DNA from: Apostichopus californicus | Lineage: Eukaryota > Echinodermata > Holothuroidea > Aspidochirotida > Stichopodidae | NCBI GenBank assembly: GCA_020650975.1 | Contig: JAIPMN010043052.1 | Location: 1,527-21,746 of the forward strand | DNA: 20,220 nucleotides | Reading direction: 5' to 3' | Shown here: piece by piece, positions 1 through 8,149 of the stretch | Layout of the letters: every line of letters starts with the position of its first letter | How positions within the stretch are numbered: position 1 is the first letter of the stretch | Notes under the pieces: generated by a model | Seen by the model: the letters and a program-made list of their open reading frames with translations, nothing else | What the model was told of the DNA's origin: nothing | The model's database searches: none | Position numbers and translations under genes: made by a program

Positions 1-13
1 GGGGGGGGGGGGG
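1..13. repeat. Poly-G homopolymer at window edge
   Basis: The window opens with about thirteen consecutive G residues. The left side is cut by the window, so the full length is unknown. It may be a true mononucleotide run or an assembly edge. Confidence 0.8.
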
Positions 14-600
14 TCGTTTCTAAAGATAGTCATGTGGTATTTAAGATATTGTAAAGTTTCATAGGAATGAAGACAAAATTTGTGTTTGGGTAATTTATAG
101 GACTCTGAGCAGGAGGTGGTGAGTATGACAACACTAGAGAAAGTAAGAACTGGTGGTATAGTGGGGTATTGCTAACATGTGTACCATACGACTGAGTTAT
201 ACTTCAACGTACTGAGTCAAAACTGTTCATAAACGTGTTTTTATCCACCTTTGTAGATAAATGTGCATGGTATCGCCATCGAAGAAGATCTTGGATATAC
301 TAGAACCGAAAAAAAAGTACAAACAGAACGTTTGTGAGTCTGCAAAATCCACTTACGACCCAAATTCTGATATCGAAATTTTAGCCTATCTCAGCAACAT
401 CTGTATCAAATTATTTCAGATCAATAGTTTTTTTTGAAAATGATAACAGCTTCAACTCTCTCTATATTCTACAACTTAACTGTATACAAGATGGACCAAT
501 TTACGCAGATATTTCCAAATGTGAAGGTCGCGTGGTAACATTACTTGTGTGAAACTAAAACTGTTAAAGCCGACAAGGGAGGGGGAGCTGGGGGCGGTGA
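14..600. other. AT-rich non-coding stretch, nothing recognised
   Basis: No open frame of useful length, tandem array or inverted-repeat element was seen. A G-rich patch lies near 578-598 (runs such as GGGAGGGGGAG) and has no visible partner. All six frames are densely stopped. Confidence 0.5.
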
Positions 601-659
601 ATTATCGGGAGTATCCGCACTGTTAACATATTATCTATTTGTATTTGTAATTATGTATT

Positions 660-726
660 TCTATAGCCGTAACAAACTTTAGAAGGTGGGCTCCCACCTC
701 TCTAGGAATCCCTCTCTGGCTACGGA
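660..726 (-). mobile_element. Possible end of an inverted-repeat DNA element
   Basis: Read on the minus strand, this segment starts CCGTAGCCAGAGAGGGATTC and runs into a perfect hairpin, GGTGGG-CT-CCCACC on the plus strand. A terminus of the type 'CGTAGCCAG followed by a G-rich tract' resembles the end of the hAT-like MITE at 15712-15995. I could not find a matching opposite terminus or a target-site duplication. At best this is a broken copy or solo end, and it may be coincidence. Confidence 0.25.
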
Positions 727-730
727 CAGT

Positions 731-1993
731 GATTAATGTCGGTGACAGCATCCTGGGTAAAAATTCTCAATCCACAACAAGCTACATATGTATAGAAACA
801 TCTATCTGATATATAAACCACATGCGCGAATTATAAGAAGTCTGATCAGTCGATCCAAGATAGGAAGCCATGTCATTAATTAGTTATATCTTTGATTGCA
901 CTGATGTCCAGCAAGACTCTCTCTTCCACTGTTTGATGACGTCATGTATTAGAAACGTGCTGGTTTACTACATTTAATTATCGAATTGCTTCTCATGGAA
1001 TCTATACTATTGGTCGTTACTATACAATAATGAAAAGACGTAAGACAGTGCAAGTTATAAGACTGCTCATTGTTATTGTTAAATTGAAGTAAATTTCACC
1101 CTTGACGCGGTTTATTGGGGGTGTATTTATAGATCGATAACCTTAACATTTTGAATGGAAGGATTTCTTGGTAATATACTCGGTTCCAATTCTTTAATAA
1201 ATTTAAAGACGTGGCATAGTTTATAATAAAATAATAAAATAGTCACTACGGTATAAGAGAGAAACCATCTTCTGCTGACCTCTTGTGACGTTAATGCGCT
1301 TGCCCTGAAATCATTAATTGGTAGCCATATTTGATTTAAGGTCAGTATTGGAAGGCTATACTTTATAACCCCTTAGCAGAGAATAACGAGATCAAAATAT
1401 ATTGTCAATTGACATTTGAAGGTTAATGGAAGTAATGTTCTATATATTCGCTGATTATTATTACATTTGGTATGAGAATAATATAGTCTCTGGTGTGTTT
1501 TCATGCAGGAAAACAATTTCTATTATGCACCCCCCCCCCCCAAAAAAAAAGAAGAAGATGCATACATGTCAGTTACAATACCAACGAATGCAATATATTT
1601 CGTTCCACCGCGTGAGGATGCATGCAATTCTGAGAAGTAATAGCAGTCCATGTATAATTACAAAAATACAGTTCGAAAATGAAGTATAGAGATTTTGTAG
1701 GTTTAATGTTTTAACAACAAAAAATGTTATAACAATGCCACTGTTCAAATGTCCATGAAATAACTAATGTTAAATTCACCAAGTGTACAATGTTGAAGTA
1801 ATAATGAAGTTTGAACAACATTGTAATGTTATTCCTTAGTTCTCAAAATTGCTTACATTTCATGATTTGTCCAACAACAACAAAAAATTGATCGTAAAAA
1901 AGTTGTAGACGACATACAAGTTAAATGATACAATGAATTCAAAATATGTAAAAAAGTAATTATTCTCATTATCTCTATCGATCTCTGGATATA

Positions 1994-1995
<2 letters not shown>
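731..1995. other. Non-coding stretch with one C12A9 tract
   Basis: This is AT-rich sequence without a supportable gene. The only distinct structure is a homopolymer pair at 1530-1550, twelve C followed by nine A, then GAA repeats. An 87-codon open frame (1426-1689) crosses that tract, is low in complexity there and is probably chance. Confidence 0.5.
1530..1550. repeat. C12A9 homopolymer junction
   Basis: Twelve C residues are followed directly by nine A residues and then a short GAA-rich patch. It is a simple low-complexity tract, expected to be length-variable. Confidence 0.9.
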
Positions 1996-2027
<32 letters not shown>

Positions 2028-2096
2028 GGTCTGTCAATCCATCCATATGTCCACCCGTTTGTCCGTTCGTCCTTTCATTCGTCCATATGTTTATCT
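1996..2096. repeat. (TGTC)n microsatellite with degenerate flank
   Basis: Positions 1996-2027 are eight perfect TGTC units. From about 2028 to 2096 the array decays into related four-base steps (TCCA, TCCG, TCGT, TCAT) that keep the 4-bp periodicity, so the original array was about 100 bp. Both strands are open through it (minus-strand TDRQ repeats, plus-strand SVCL repeats). That follows from the repeat lacking stop codons and is not evidence of protein. Confidence 0.93.
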
Positions 2097-2099
2097 GTA

Positions 2100-2733
2100 T
2101 TTGTTCGAAGCGTGATGCGATCCTGTGTTCCGCCAATGACGTACACAACACACGCGAAGAGATCTCAATTTCGAAAACAAAGATTTTTATGAAAAATTTA
2201 AATTGCAAATTTGAAGGCATTCGAGTCGTTCAAATTGTCTATTTAAACGGAAAACTGCCTGGCTTTGTATTTTAATACGTATTCGGGGAATATCTGTCCT
2301 GCTGTGTGATACACTCTTAAATATTCTGATGAAAAGTTGTTAAATTCCGATCGCCTCAATACCTAATTTTACTTTTAAATTCATTCGGCGAAAGAATAGC
2401 AAAGGTGACATGGGAATAACTTCAATATTGTTGTTCTTCTATATCCAAAGATTCGGAATTTATTTGATGGATATGCACTTTCGAATAGATTGGAACAAGC
2501 TCTGCTTAAACGTTAGACAGGCTTTCTACGAGATGTTCACCTTAAAATGTAAGAATCGACGTTCTAGAAGATCCACGTATGATTTTGGTATACCTACTCA
2601 AAATATTAAGTAATAACATCGGATGGCCTTGTTCTTATATCAAACTTAAAAGATTTGCTGTTTACCACTGTTCAGATTTTATAATTGAAAAGAGAAAGTA
2701 CAAAAATATAAGAGGAAATGTACGTTATAATAT
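2100..2733. other. Non-coding stretch, nothing recognised
   Basis: AT-rich DNA with short chance frames. No repeat element or RNA gene was recognised. It ends where the GC content rises at the exon-like segment near 2740. Confidence 0.45.
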
Positions 2734-2736
2734 TAA

Positions 2737-2818
2737 AGTAAGACGGGAAGTGGGCCTAAGGGTAAGCCTGGGCGCGATGGGACGTTTTGGCTCGGACAGG
2801 CGTCGCTTTACGATCACG
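2737..2818 (+). CDS. Candidate exon, collagen-like or unknown frame (tentative)
   Basis: A GC-richer patch inside AT-rich DNA ends in a usable splice donor, ACG|GTAGGC at 2818/2819. Two frames are open. In the frame starting at 2737, positions 2752-2781 read GPKGKPGRDG, three successive Gly-X-Y triplets with typical Pro/Lys/Arg/Asp residues, as in collagen helices. In the other frame the end reads GRFGSDRRRFTIT, which joins in phase 0 to the next candidate exon. The upstream acceptor cannot be placed. The collagen reading hits a TGA soon after the intron. I cannot choose between the frames, and both could be chance. The short length and AT-rich surroundings keep confidence low. Confidence 0.25.
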
Positions 2819-2940
2819 GTAGGCTATGTTAGTTATCATCATTTCAGTTATATAATTCTTTGAACCTACTGAGACAATGATATAAACTAGTAAGTTCTTC
2901 TTTCAATTGCTCTTGCAATTTTTATTTATTCTTCTTATAG

Positions 2941-2982
2941 GCTACAACGGATGACTATGGGCAGTTTTGTATTACATCTACT
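2941..2982 (+). CDS. Candidate 42-bp micro-exon (tentative)
   Basis: The segment is preceded by a pyrimidine-rich acceptor ending TTCTTATAG and followed by the donor GTAAGG. It is exactly 14 codons, reading ATTDDYGQFCITST in the phase-0 frame of the preceding candidate exon. The implied intron (2819-2940) is 122 bp with GT-AG ends. In the alternative phase-1 join, a collagen-like frame would end at a TGA here. The stretch DDYGQFC loosely recalls the D-x-G-x-Y-x-C motif of Ig-fold domains but is one residue short. Splice-like strings are frequent by chance in AT-rich DNA. Confidence 0.25.
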
Positions 2983-3183
2983 GTAAGGAACTGGCCTAAT
3001 GGCTTGTGTGTTAGTCTACGTAGCCTAGCTACATGCACTTACTAATGCTGGGCGTCAGATGCTTACAGAGTCATTTCTTAACCAAAAAAGTGGAACATAA
3101 ATGCAACCTGGAGGTAAAATCGTGTTTGCAACATATCAAAATTAATGTAATCCTTTACTTAAGCCGGACGTGAAATTAATGAC

Positions 3184-3234
3184 ACTCTCCCCTTCCCTCT
3201 CCCCTCCCTCTCACCCTCCCTCTCTCCCACTCCA
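3184..3234. repeat. Polypyrimidine tract
   Basis: About fifty bases are made almost entirely of C and T, in CTCCC/CCTCT steps; the complementary strand is purine-rich. It looks like a decayed dinucleotide or pentanucleotide repeat. A possible acceptor (CTTTCCAG at 3473-3480) with a 31-codon open stretch follows about 240 bp later, but this is too short to call a gene. Confidence 0.7.
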
Positions 3235-4555
3235 AAAAGTCAGAACTGGAGGAAAGAAACAACCGGTCCACTTTAAAATATATATAATTATATTCACTTG
3301 TTTCCAATGTCAGAGAACCCAAAGGGATCTAAGATTACCATTTTCATATTTTTTTTGTCTTGACACGAAATGCATTTCCCTCTACTGTTACCCCAAATCC
3401 ACGTCAAAATGAAAAGCATCAATTACCAAATATATATATGAACATAGTAAAAATTTGGGGCCTTCTGAATTTCTTTCCAGGCACTGTCGACAAATATAGA
3501 CCATTATGATCTGTTTAGGCTAAATAAGGAAAACGTGAACTATATCATGAACGTCACATTTCTAAGATGCCGATAAGTTTGAACAGTTTTACATGCAATG
3601 AACATTAACAGTCACACTTTCGAACAAGAATACAAATGTGGAAAGTCCTGAAATTGCTTTACTTAATATGATGGGTATCATACATAAACGTGATAGTGAT
3701 ATTTTGCAATATTGCGAAGGTTAAATGTTGTGAGGGCAGAAAATTTCAACACCGATCCTTCCTTCGCTGTCTCTAAAGTTTCACTCTTTCTTTTCAACGG
3801 TGCCATATAGCAGTTATGAATTATATCATTTCGTTAAGCTTCGCTCTTTATCAACTAGTTCGGAAGACCTGTCCATAATCTCTCAAAGCCGCTACTAAAC
3901 AAACATAGCTCTGTCGCGCGTGACTTCGCGTAACTGATACCACATACATTCCTCGCGCAAATTAGCACCTGTCACCAGTCTTTGTAACATGATCCCTTCT
4001 TAAAAGCGTATAAAGAAAAGAAAAACCTGATTCCTCCGGATTGAGTGAAGACAAGGAGTCGTTCAGCTAGCTAGGCAGCTCCTCATACGTTTTATAATCA
4101 TCCTCGATTGAATATTAAGGTATATTGGTGTACTTTGTCGAATTCAGCCAACTGCGGAATACGAGTATCTCTGACTGGTAGCATATAATTGTTATTGAAT
4201 CTGTGCGTGCAGAGCTACGGTTGAGACTGGTAACTTGATTGCCTAAAATCATAGCAAAATGATAGATTAAAATTGTTTTTACAAATTCATCTCATAGAAT
4301 TTAGAACATTGGTAGTGACGACACGAACAGTGGTTCGTTAGAATGTACCGCGGTTCCAGTAGGGTGAACATGTGTGGAAAAGATGTTAAACTCTGTGTAA
4401 AAATTACACAAGCCTATCCCTCCTATATGCACTATAATTGATGTGAGGTTGTAGTTATCGCATTGATCATACATGCATTTATGAATTCACGCTCATCTTT
4501 GTCACCATGTACAGAGGAAAACTTAAATTAAAGCAAGCCACTCCATTCGATGGTG
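3235..4555. other. Non-coding stretch, nothing firm
   Basis: No gene or repeat element is supportable. A good acceptor-like string ends at 3480 and is followed by 31 open codons and a TAA. It lacks any other support and is not annotated as an exon. Confidence 0.45.
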
Positions 4556-4559
4556 GGTT

Positions 4560-4914
4560 ACTTTAATTCCGCCAGGAGCCAGATTCTCTTGACCAATTCA
4601 AAAATCGTTGCAGTGCAGTGGTGATGTGCGGAGTCTTTCGTGGAAGGGGTGCCTTTGCCTACCTCAGTACTTGAGAAAGTTGTCAGATGCTGAGGTATAC
4701 ACTCTCGTCCGTCGGACTGGGACGTTAAATGGCGGTCCCGGGAGCAGGAATGGGAGCAACTTCACACCCCTGCCTCGTTATCCTCTGAACACTTATCGAA
4801 AAGAGAAGACTTGAAACAACCGGTGTTCATCCACCAACTAACACGGATAGGGTCTCAAATAAGCTACTGTAAGGCTTCCTGGTCCCTAAGTTGGGTCTCT
4901 AAACTAAACTAAAA
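4560..4914 (+). mobile_element. SINE-like dispersed repeat with (CTAAA)3 tail
   Basis: This block is GC-richer than its flanks and shows a series of short stems. TACCTCAG at 4660-4667 pairs with CTGAGGTA at 4690-4697. GTCC-GTC-GGAC lies at 4707-4717. GGGAC at 4719-4723 pairs with GTCCC at 4735-4739 around a TTAAATGG loop. The 3' end carries three CTAAA units (4899-4914), a pentanucleotide tail of the kind left by LINE-driven retroposition. From memory, the core near 4706-4739 resembles a segment found in many dispersed repeats of aquatic invertebrates, but I cannot name the family. No clear A-box/B-box promoter or target-site duplication was found, so the 5' boundary is approximate. A 68-codon open frame inside (4608-4814) is not considered a gene. 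Confidence 0.42.
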
Positions 4915-5170
4915 TATTTCATCGTCTCGATCTTTTTTTTTCTAAGAAAAACCCTCCTTCTCCAAATTGATATCATGAATTCAGGGCACCGCAGTGTCAC
5001 ATAAATACCGGATAGAGATTACAGGGTAGATTATCTCAACTACATAACCTAACCGTACCATGACAATAATTGTCCTAAACATCCTTCGTTTATCGAAACT
5101 AACAACTTTAATCAACTATACTGTCATTTTAGTTAACGTGTGACATAGTTCCTCCCTGGCCGGAGGTACA
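4915..5170. other. Non-coding spacer between repeats
   Basis: AT-rich DNA separates the SINE-like repeat from the ORF1-like remnant. It contains a T8 run near 4933 and no recognisable feature. Confidence 0.45.
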
Positions 5171-5175
5171 GTCTT

Positions 5176-5636
5176 TCACAAACAGGTAGATTTCTGCTTC
5201 ATCAAACAATATCTAATGCTTTCCCAATCAATATTTATGCAAACTCTCATAACGTATATGATCGCCCTTAACTCAAAATGAGCCTTCCTAATTCTTACTA
5301 TACGCGAACGTCCAAGCTTGTCAACTCTATCAATTCCTACATTTTTTTTGTCGTCGGTGAAATTCAACACGATACACCTTAAATGGTCGCAAATTTTAAG
5401 GACATCAATGTCAATTTGTTTACCTGAAATGTTCACTGTTCGACAGGTTGCATTTTAAGCACCTTTTTTTCTTCCTTCTTTTGGAGGACAATGCCTTGCC
5501 TCAAGACATCATTTGTTTGAATTTTCTTATCAGTCAATAGCTTTGAGGATGTTAAACCTTTCCTTCCAAATTTGACTAGTTGTATGAAACGAAACTGAGA
5601 GGCTGTCCAGGGTAACATTATGGCAATGCACTCCAT
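5176..5636 (-). pseudogene. Degenerate LINE ORF1-like protein remnant
   Basis: Two minus-strand open frames abut and overlap at 5433-5436, one base apart in phase. The upstream one (5433-5636) is Lys/Gln/Glu-rich and could be the coiled-coil part. The downstream one (5176-5436) shows NISG near its start, VLKICDHL at residues 12-19, IDRVDKLGR at 35-43 and RAII at 57-60. That spacing resembles the ORF1 proteins of invertebrate CR1/jockey-type retrotransposons, which typically read N-x-R-I-x-G, then a D-x-V-x-x-I-C/L-x-x-L helix, then I-x-R-x-H-R-L/V-G, then R-x-I-I-V-K-F. ORF1 proteins bind the element's RNA. The usual HR before LG is replaced by DK and no intact start exists. It is not the upstream partner of the reverse-transcriptase remnant at 6287-6980: on this strand it lies downstream, so it is a separate insertion. 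Homology is judged by eye. Confidence 0.4.
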
Positions 5637-5639
5637 TTA

Positions 5640-6076
5640 TTGATCAACGTTGAATGCCTAACAGCCACGGTCTTTGCAATAGCGCAGAGAAAAGCAATTA
5701 AAGGCGACGTCGTCACCATCGCTACTATCAACATCATCGGCTTTCATAACTTAAACAAAAATCACATTTTATGGACTAAAAGCTTTTCTCTTTCGCTGTT
5801 GTATCACAATATATGACAATAAATGATCCTATTTACACATAGAGAGGTGAAAGCAGAGAGCAAGCATATGAACTGCCTTCTTTGTCAGACAGAGATGGAG
5901 GCTCATCTCAACTAGAAAGCCAAATGGATTAGAGATTCTTTGCTGCACATTTCACACGACAATTGCGAACTCACGGCAAGGTTCTTGAACTCAAGTGTAC
6001 CTGTTTAGAATTTTTAACATACTCTCCCGCTGTTATCGCTATTATATCAACCCAAAAATAAATTAATCTCCAATTG
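5640..6076. other. Non-coding stretch, nothing recognised
   Basis: No open frame, repeat array or element end was seen between the ORF1-like remnant and the LINE 3' end. Confidence 0.45.
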
Positions 6077-6286
6077 AATTCATTTATTTGTTTTATCGCC
6101 AATTGTGTACAATGGGAAAGGAAGTCTCCTATAAAGTCTTAAAAAGACTTAACAAGGTAGGAGACTCCCTGGAAGAAAGAAAAAAAATGTACAAATATAT
6201 ATAATACAGAATATACGTAAGGATTAAATATACAGTAATAATATCCTAATGATGCTGAGATGGATACGTGAAAAGATTATATAATA
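6077..6286 (-). other. LINE 3' untranslated region with nested hairpin and poly(A) signal
   Basis: Read on the minus strand, this follows the reverse-transcriptase stop codon. It carries a two-part stem. The outer arms are 6158-6169 and 6120-6131 (12 bp with one G.U pair). The inner arms are 6144-6150 and 6134-6140 (AAGTCTT/AAGACTT, 7 bp, 3-nt loop). Further on, an AATAAA lies at 6083-6088. In CR1/L2-like LINEs the 3' UTR hairpin and tail are what the element's reverse transcriptase recognises, and a similar role is inferred here. The exact 3' end is uncertain. No long poly(A) is seen, which fits clades that end in short repeats. Confidence 0.5.
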
Positions 6287-6980
6287 CTAGTACGAGTTAA
6301 TAAATTCCTTTTTCAAATGTCTGGTGAATGTGGGTTTTGAAGTTATAGACTTCAAATTTTTTGATAGATCATTCCAAATTTGTATTGCTCTGTTACGAAG
6401 ACCGAATTTCCCTATGTTGCTATGGTAAAAATTGCAATGAGCGTTGTCGGCTTGTCTTGTGTGATGGTTATGTAAGACTCTGTTATACTACATATAAAGT
6501 CATTAAAAGTGACTGGCAGTAATCCATTCCATGCTTTGTAAGCAAAGGTAGCAACCTTGACTGTTATAATATCACCAAGTTTTAAATTTAGGGACTTGAA
6601 TATTCCACTAGTATGTTCAAGTGGTGGGGCATTAGCAATGTGACGTATAGCCCTCTTTTGAAGAATATTTAGGCGGTCAGTGTTAACATTGTATGTACCA
6701 GATCAAATAGTTGTACAGTAGGATAGGTGTGGCAGAACTAATGTTTGATAAAGCATTCTAAGGACATACTGTGGGAGGAAATATTTCAGTTTAGATAATA
6801 TACCAGTATTTTTTGCTACAGTGTTACATACTGACGAAATATGGTTATTCCAAGAAAGTTTGCTATCAATATTAATATCAAGAAACTTAGTTTCAGTTAC
6901 ACCATACGACTTACAACAAGGCATGAATGAATTCAGTTTACATACAGGACATTTACATCTTAAGATTGTCTGTCTCCTCC
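6287..6980 (-). pseudogene. 5'-truncated non-LTR retrotransposon reverse transcriptase (3' end of ORF2)
   Basis: The minus strand encodes the C-terminal third of a LINE ORF2 reverse transcriptase of CR1/jockey type. From about 6905 downward it reads VTETKFLDINIDSKLSW, where the family has KFLG-x-x-ID-x-x-L-x-W, so Gly has become Asp. It continues with KLKYFLPQYVLRMLYQ and LVLPHLSYC. A TGA at 6703-6705 replaces the expected Trp of the conserved YC-x-x-IW motif. The frame then continues as NILQKRAIRHI and FAYKAWNGLLP. Near 6485 a one-base frameshift moves it to the frame with GKFGLRNRAIQIWNDL, ending at the TAG at 6287-6289. The catalytic YADD region and endonuclease are absent: the copy stops near 6980 at a C-rich tract. 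Target-primed copying commonly leaves such 5'-truncated, dead copies. Clade assignment by eye is approximate; the LINE identity itself is well supported. Confidence 0.75.
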
Positions 6981-7030
6981 CCCCCCCACCCCCTGCCGCA
7001 ACCCTCCGATCCTGTCCCTCCCGTTCCTTG
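6975..7030. repeat. C-rich low-complexity tract at LINE 5' break
   Basis: A run of C-rich sequence, including nine consecutive C, lies just upstream (in LINE orientation) of where reverse-transcriptase similarity ends. It encodes a Gly-rich string on the minus strand that is not part of the enzyme. It may mark the truncation or insertion junction. Confidence 0.5.
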
Positions 7031-7187
7031 CTAAACACTCGCTTCCGTTTATATCGCATGATTGTTTCGATATCAGAAGACAAGGATTTACAAGTCAAAA
7101 AGACAGCATTCCAGTATTTAAAATGTCATGGTTATAATTCTACAAAAGCTTGTTTCTCATTGCTTCATTGAGAAGTTGCTAATATTA

Positions 7188-7911
7188 AACTGTAGCTGCT
7201 GATAGCTGCTGATAGCTTGTATAACTGTAGCTGTATAGTTATCTTGATAACTTGATAACTGTAGCTGTAGTTATCTTGATAACTTGATAACTGTAGCTGC
7301 TGATAGCAGCTGATAGATTGTATAACTTGATAACTGTAGCTGTATAGTTATCTTGATAACTTGATAACTGTAGCTGTATTTATCTTGATAACTTGATAAC
7401 TGTAGCTGTAGTTATCTTGATAACTTGATAACTGTAGCTGCTGATAGCTGCTGATAGATTGTATAACTTGATAACAGTAGCTGTATAGTTATCTTGATAA
7501 CTTGATAACTGTAGCTGTAGTTATCTTGATAACTTGATAACTGTAGCTGTACTTATCTTGATAACTTGGTAACTGTAGCTGCTGATAGCTTGTATAACCA
7601 TGACAACTGTAGCTGTATAGTTATCTTGATAACTGTAGCTGTAGTTATCTTGATAACTTGATAACTGTAGCTGTAGTTATCTTGATAACTTGGTAACTGT
7701 AGCTGCTGATAGCTTGTATAACCATGACAACTGTAGCTGTATAGTTATCTTGATAACTTGATAACTGTAGCTGTATAGTTATCTTGATAACCTGATAACT
7801 GTCGCTGTACTTATCTTGATAACTTGATAACTGTAGCTGCTGATAGCTTGTATAACTTGATAACTGTAGCTGTAGTTATCTTGATAACTGTAGCTGATGA
7901 TAGCTTGTATA
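7188..7911. repeat. Complex satellite of GATAAC/GTTATC palindromes
   Basis: About 0.7 kb of tandem repeats mixes two module types. Module A is about 32 bp: GTTATCTTGATAAC, then TTGATAAC, then TGTAGCTGTA. Module B contains GCTGCTGATAG and CTTGTATAAC. GTTATC-TT-GATAAC is a perfect 6-bp-arm palindrome and recurs many times. Shared private variants (TTGGTAAC followed by ACCATGACAAC) occur at 7566 and 7690, an offset of 124 bp, showing a higher-order duplication. Each A module carries three matches to WGATAR (TTATCT on the minus side plus two TGATAA), giving dozens across the array. The plus strand is not coding. Function is unknown; simple satellite expansion is the default reading. Confidence 0.92.
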
Positions 7912-8044
7912 TCATATGTAATATGGAAAACCATGAAACAAATGAACAATAATTCTAATAATAAAAACAGTACACGTTAGCAGATTACTGGCCCACATGA
8001 AACGTACACGACAACTGAGAAAGTGATTTATCTCCGACTGTGCA

Positions 8045-8143
8045 TACTGTACGGTACAGTACAATACATTACGGTACAGTACAGTGCAGTGCACTACTGT
8101 CAAGTCAGCTACTGTACTGTAGTCTGTACTGTAATGTACCGTA
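8045..8143. repeat. GTAC-rich quasi-palindrome
   Basis: The sequence is built from GGTACAGTACA-type steps. The left half (ACGGTACAGTACA and so on) is roughly mirrored in the right half (TGTACTGTAATGTACCGT), around a centre near 8095-8110. The arms are imperfect, with several mismatches and GTGCAGTGCAC inside. It could fold as a long interrupted hairpin. A minus-strand open frame through it (VHCTVLYRNVLYCTVQYA) is a by-product of the repeat. Confidence 0.75.
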
Positions 8144-8149
8144 AACTTT

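Noticed and set aside
3481..3576. Possible terminal exon after the acceptor CTTTCCAG
   Set aside because: It has only 31 codons, no partner exon is proven, and such acceptor strings are expected by chance in AT-rich DNA.
4608..4814. 68-codon frame containing TLVRRTGTLNGGPG
   Set aside because: It lies wholly inside the SINE-like repeat, whose hairpin core produces this peptide.
7188..7911. CRISPR-like array
   Set aside because: The repeats are contiguous modules without unique spacers of constant length, and the context is a eukaryotic satellite.
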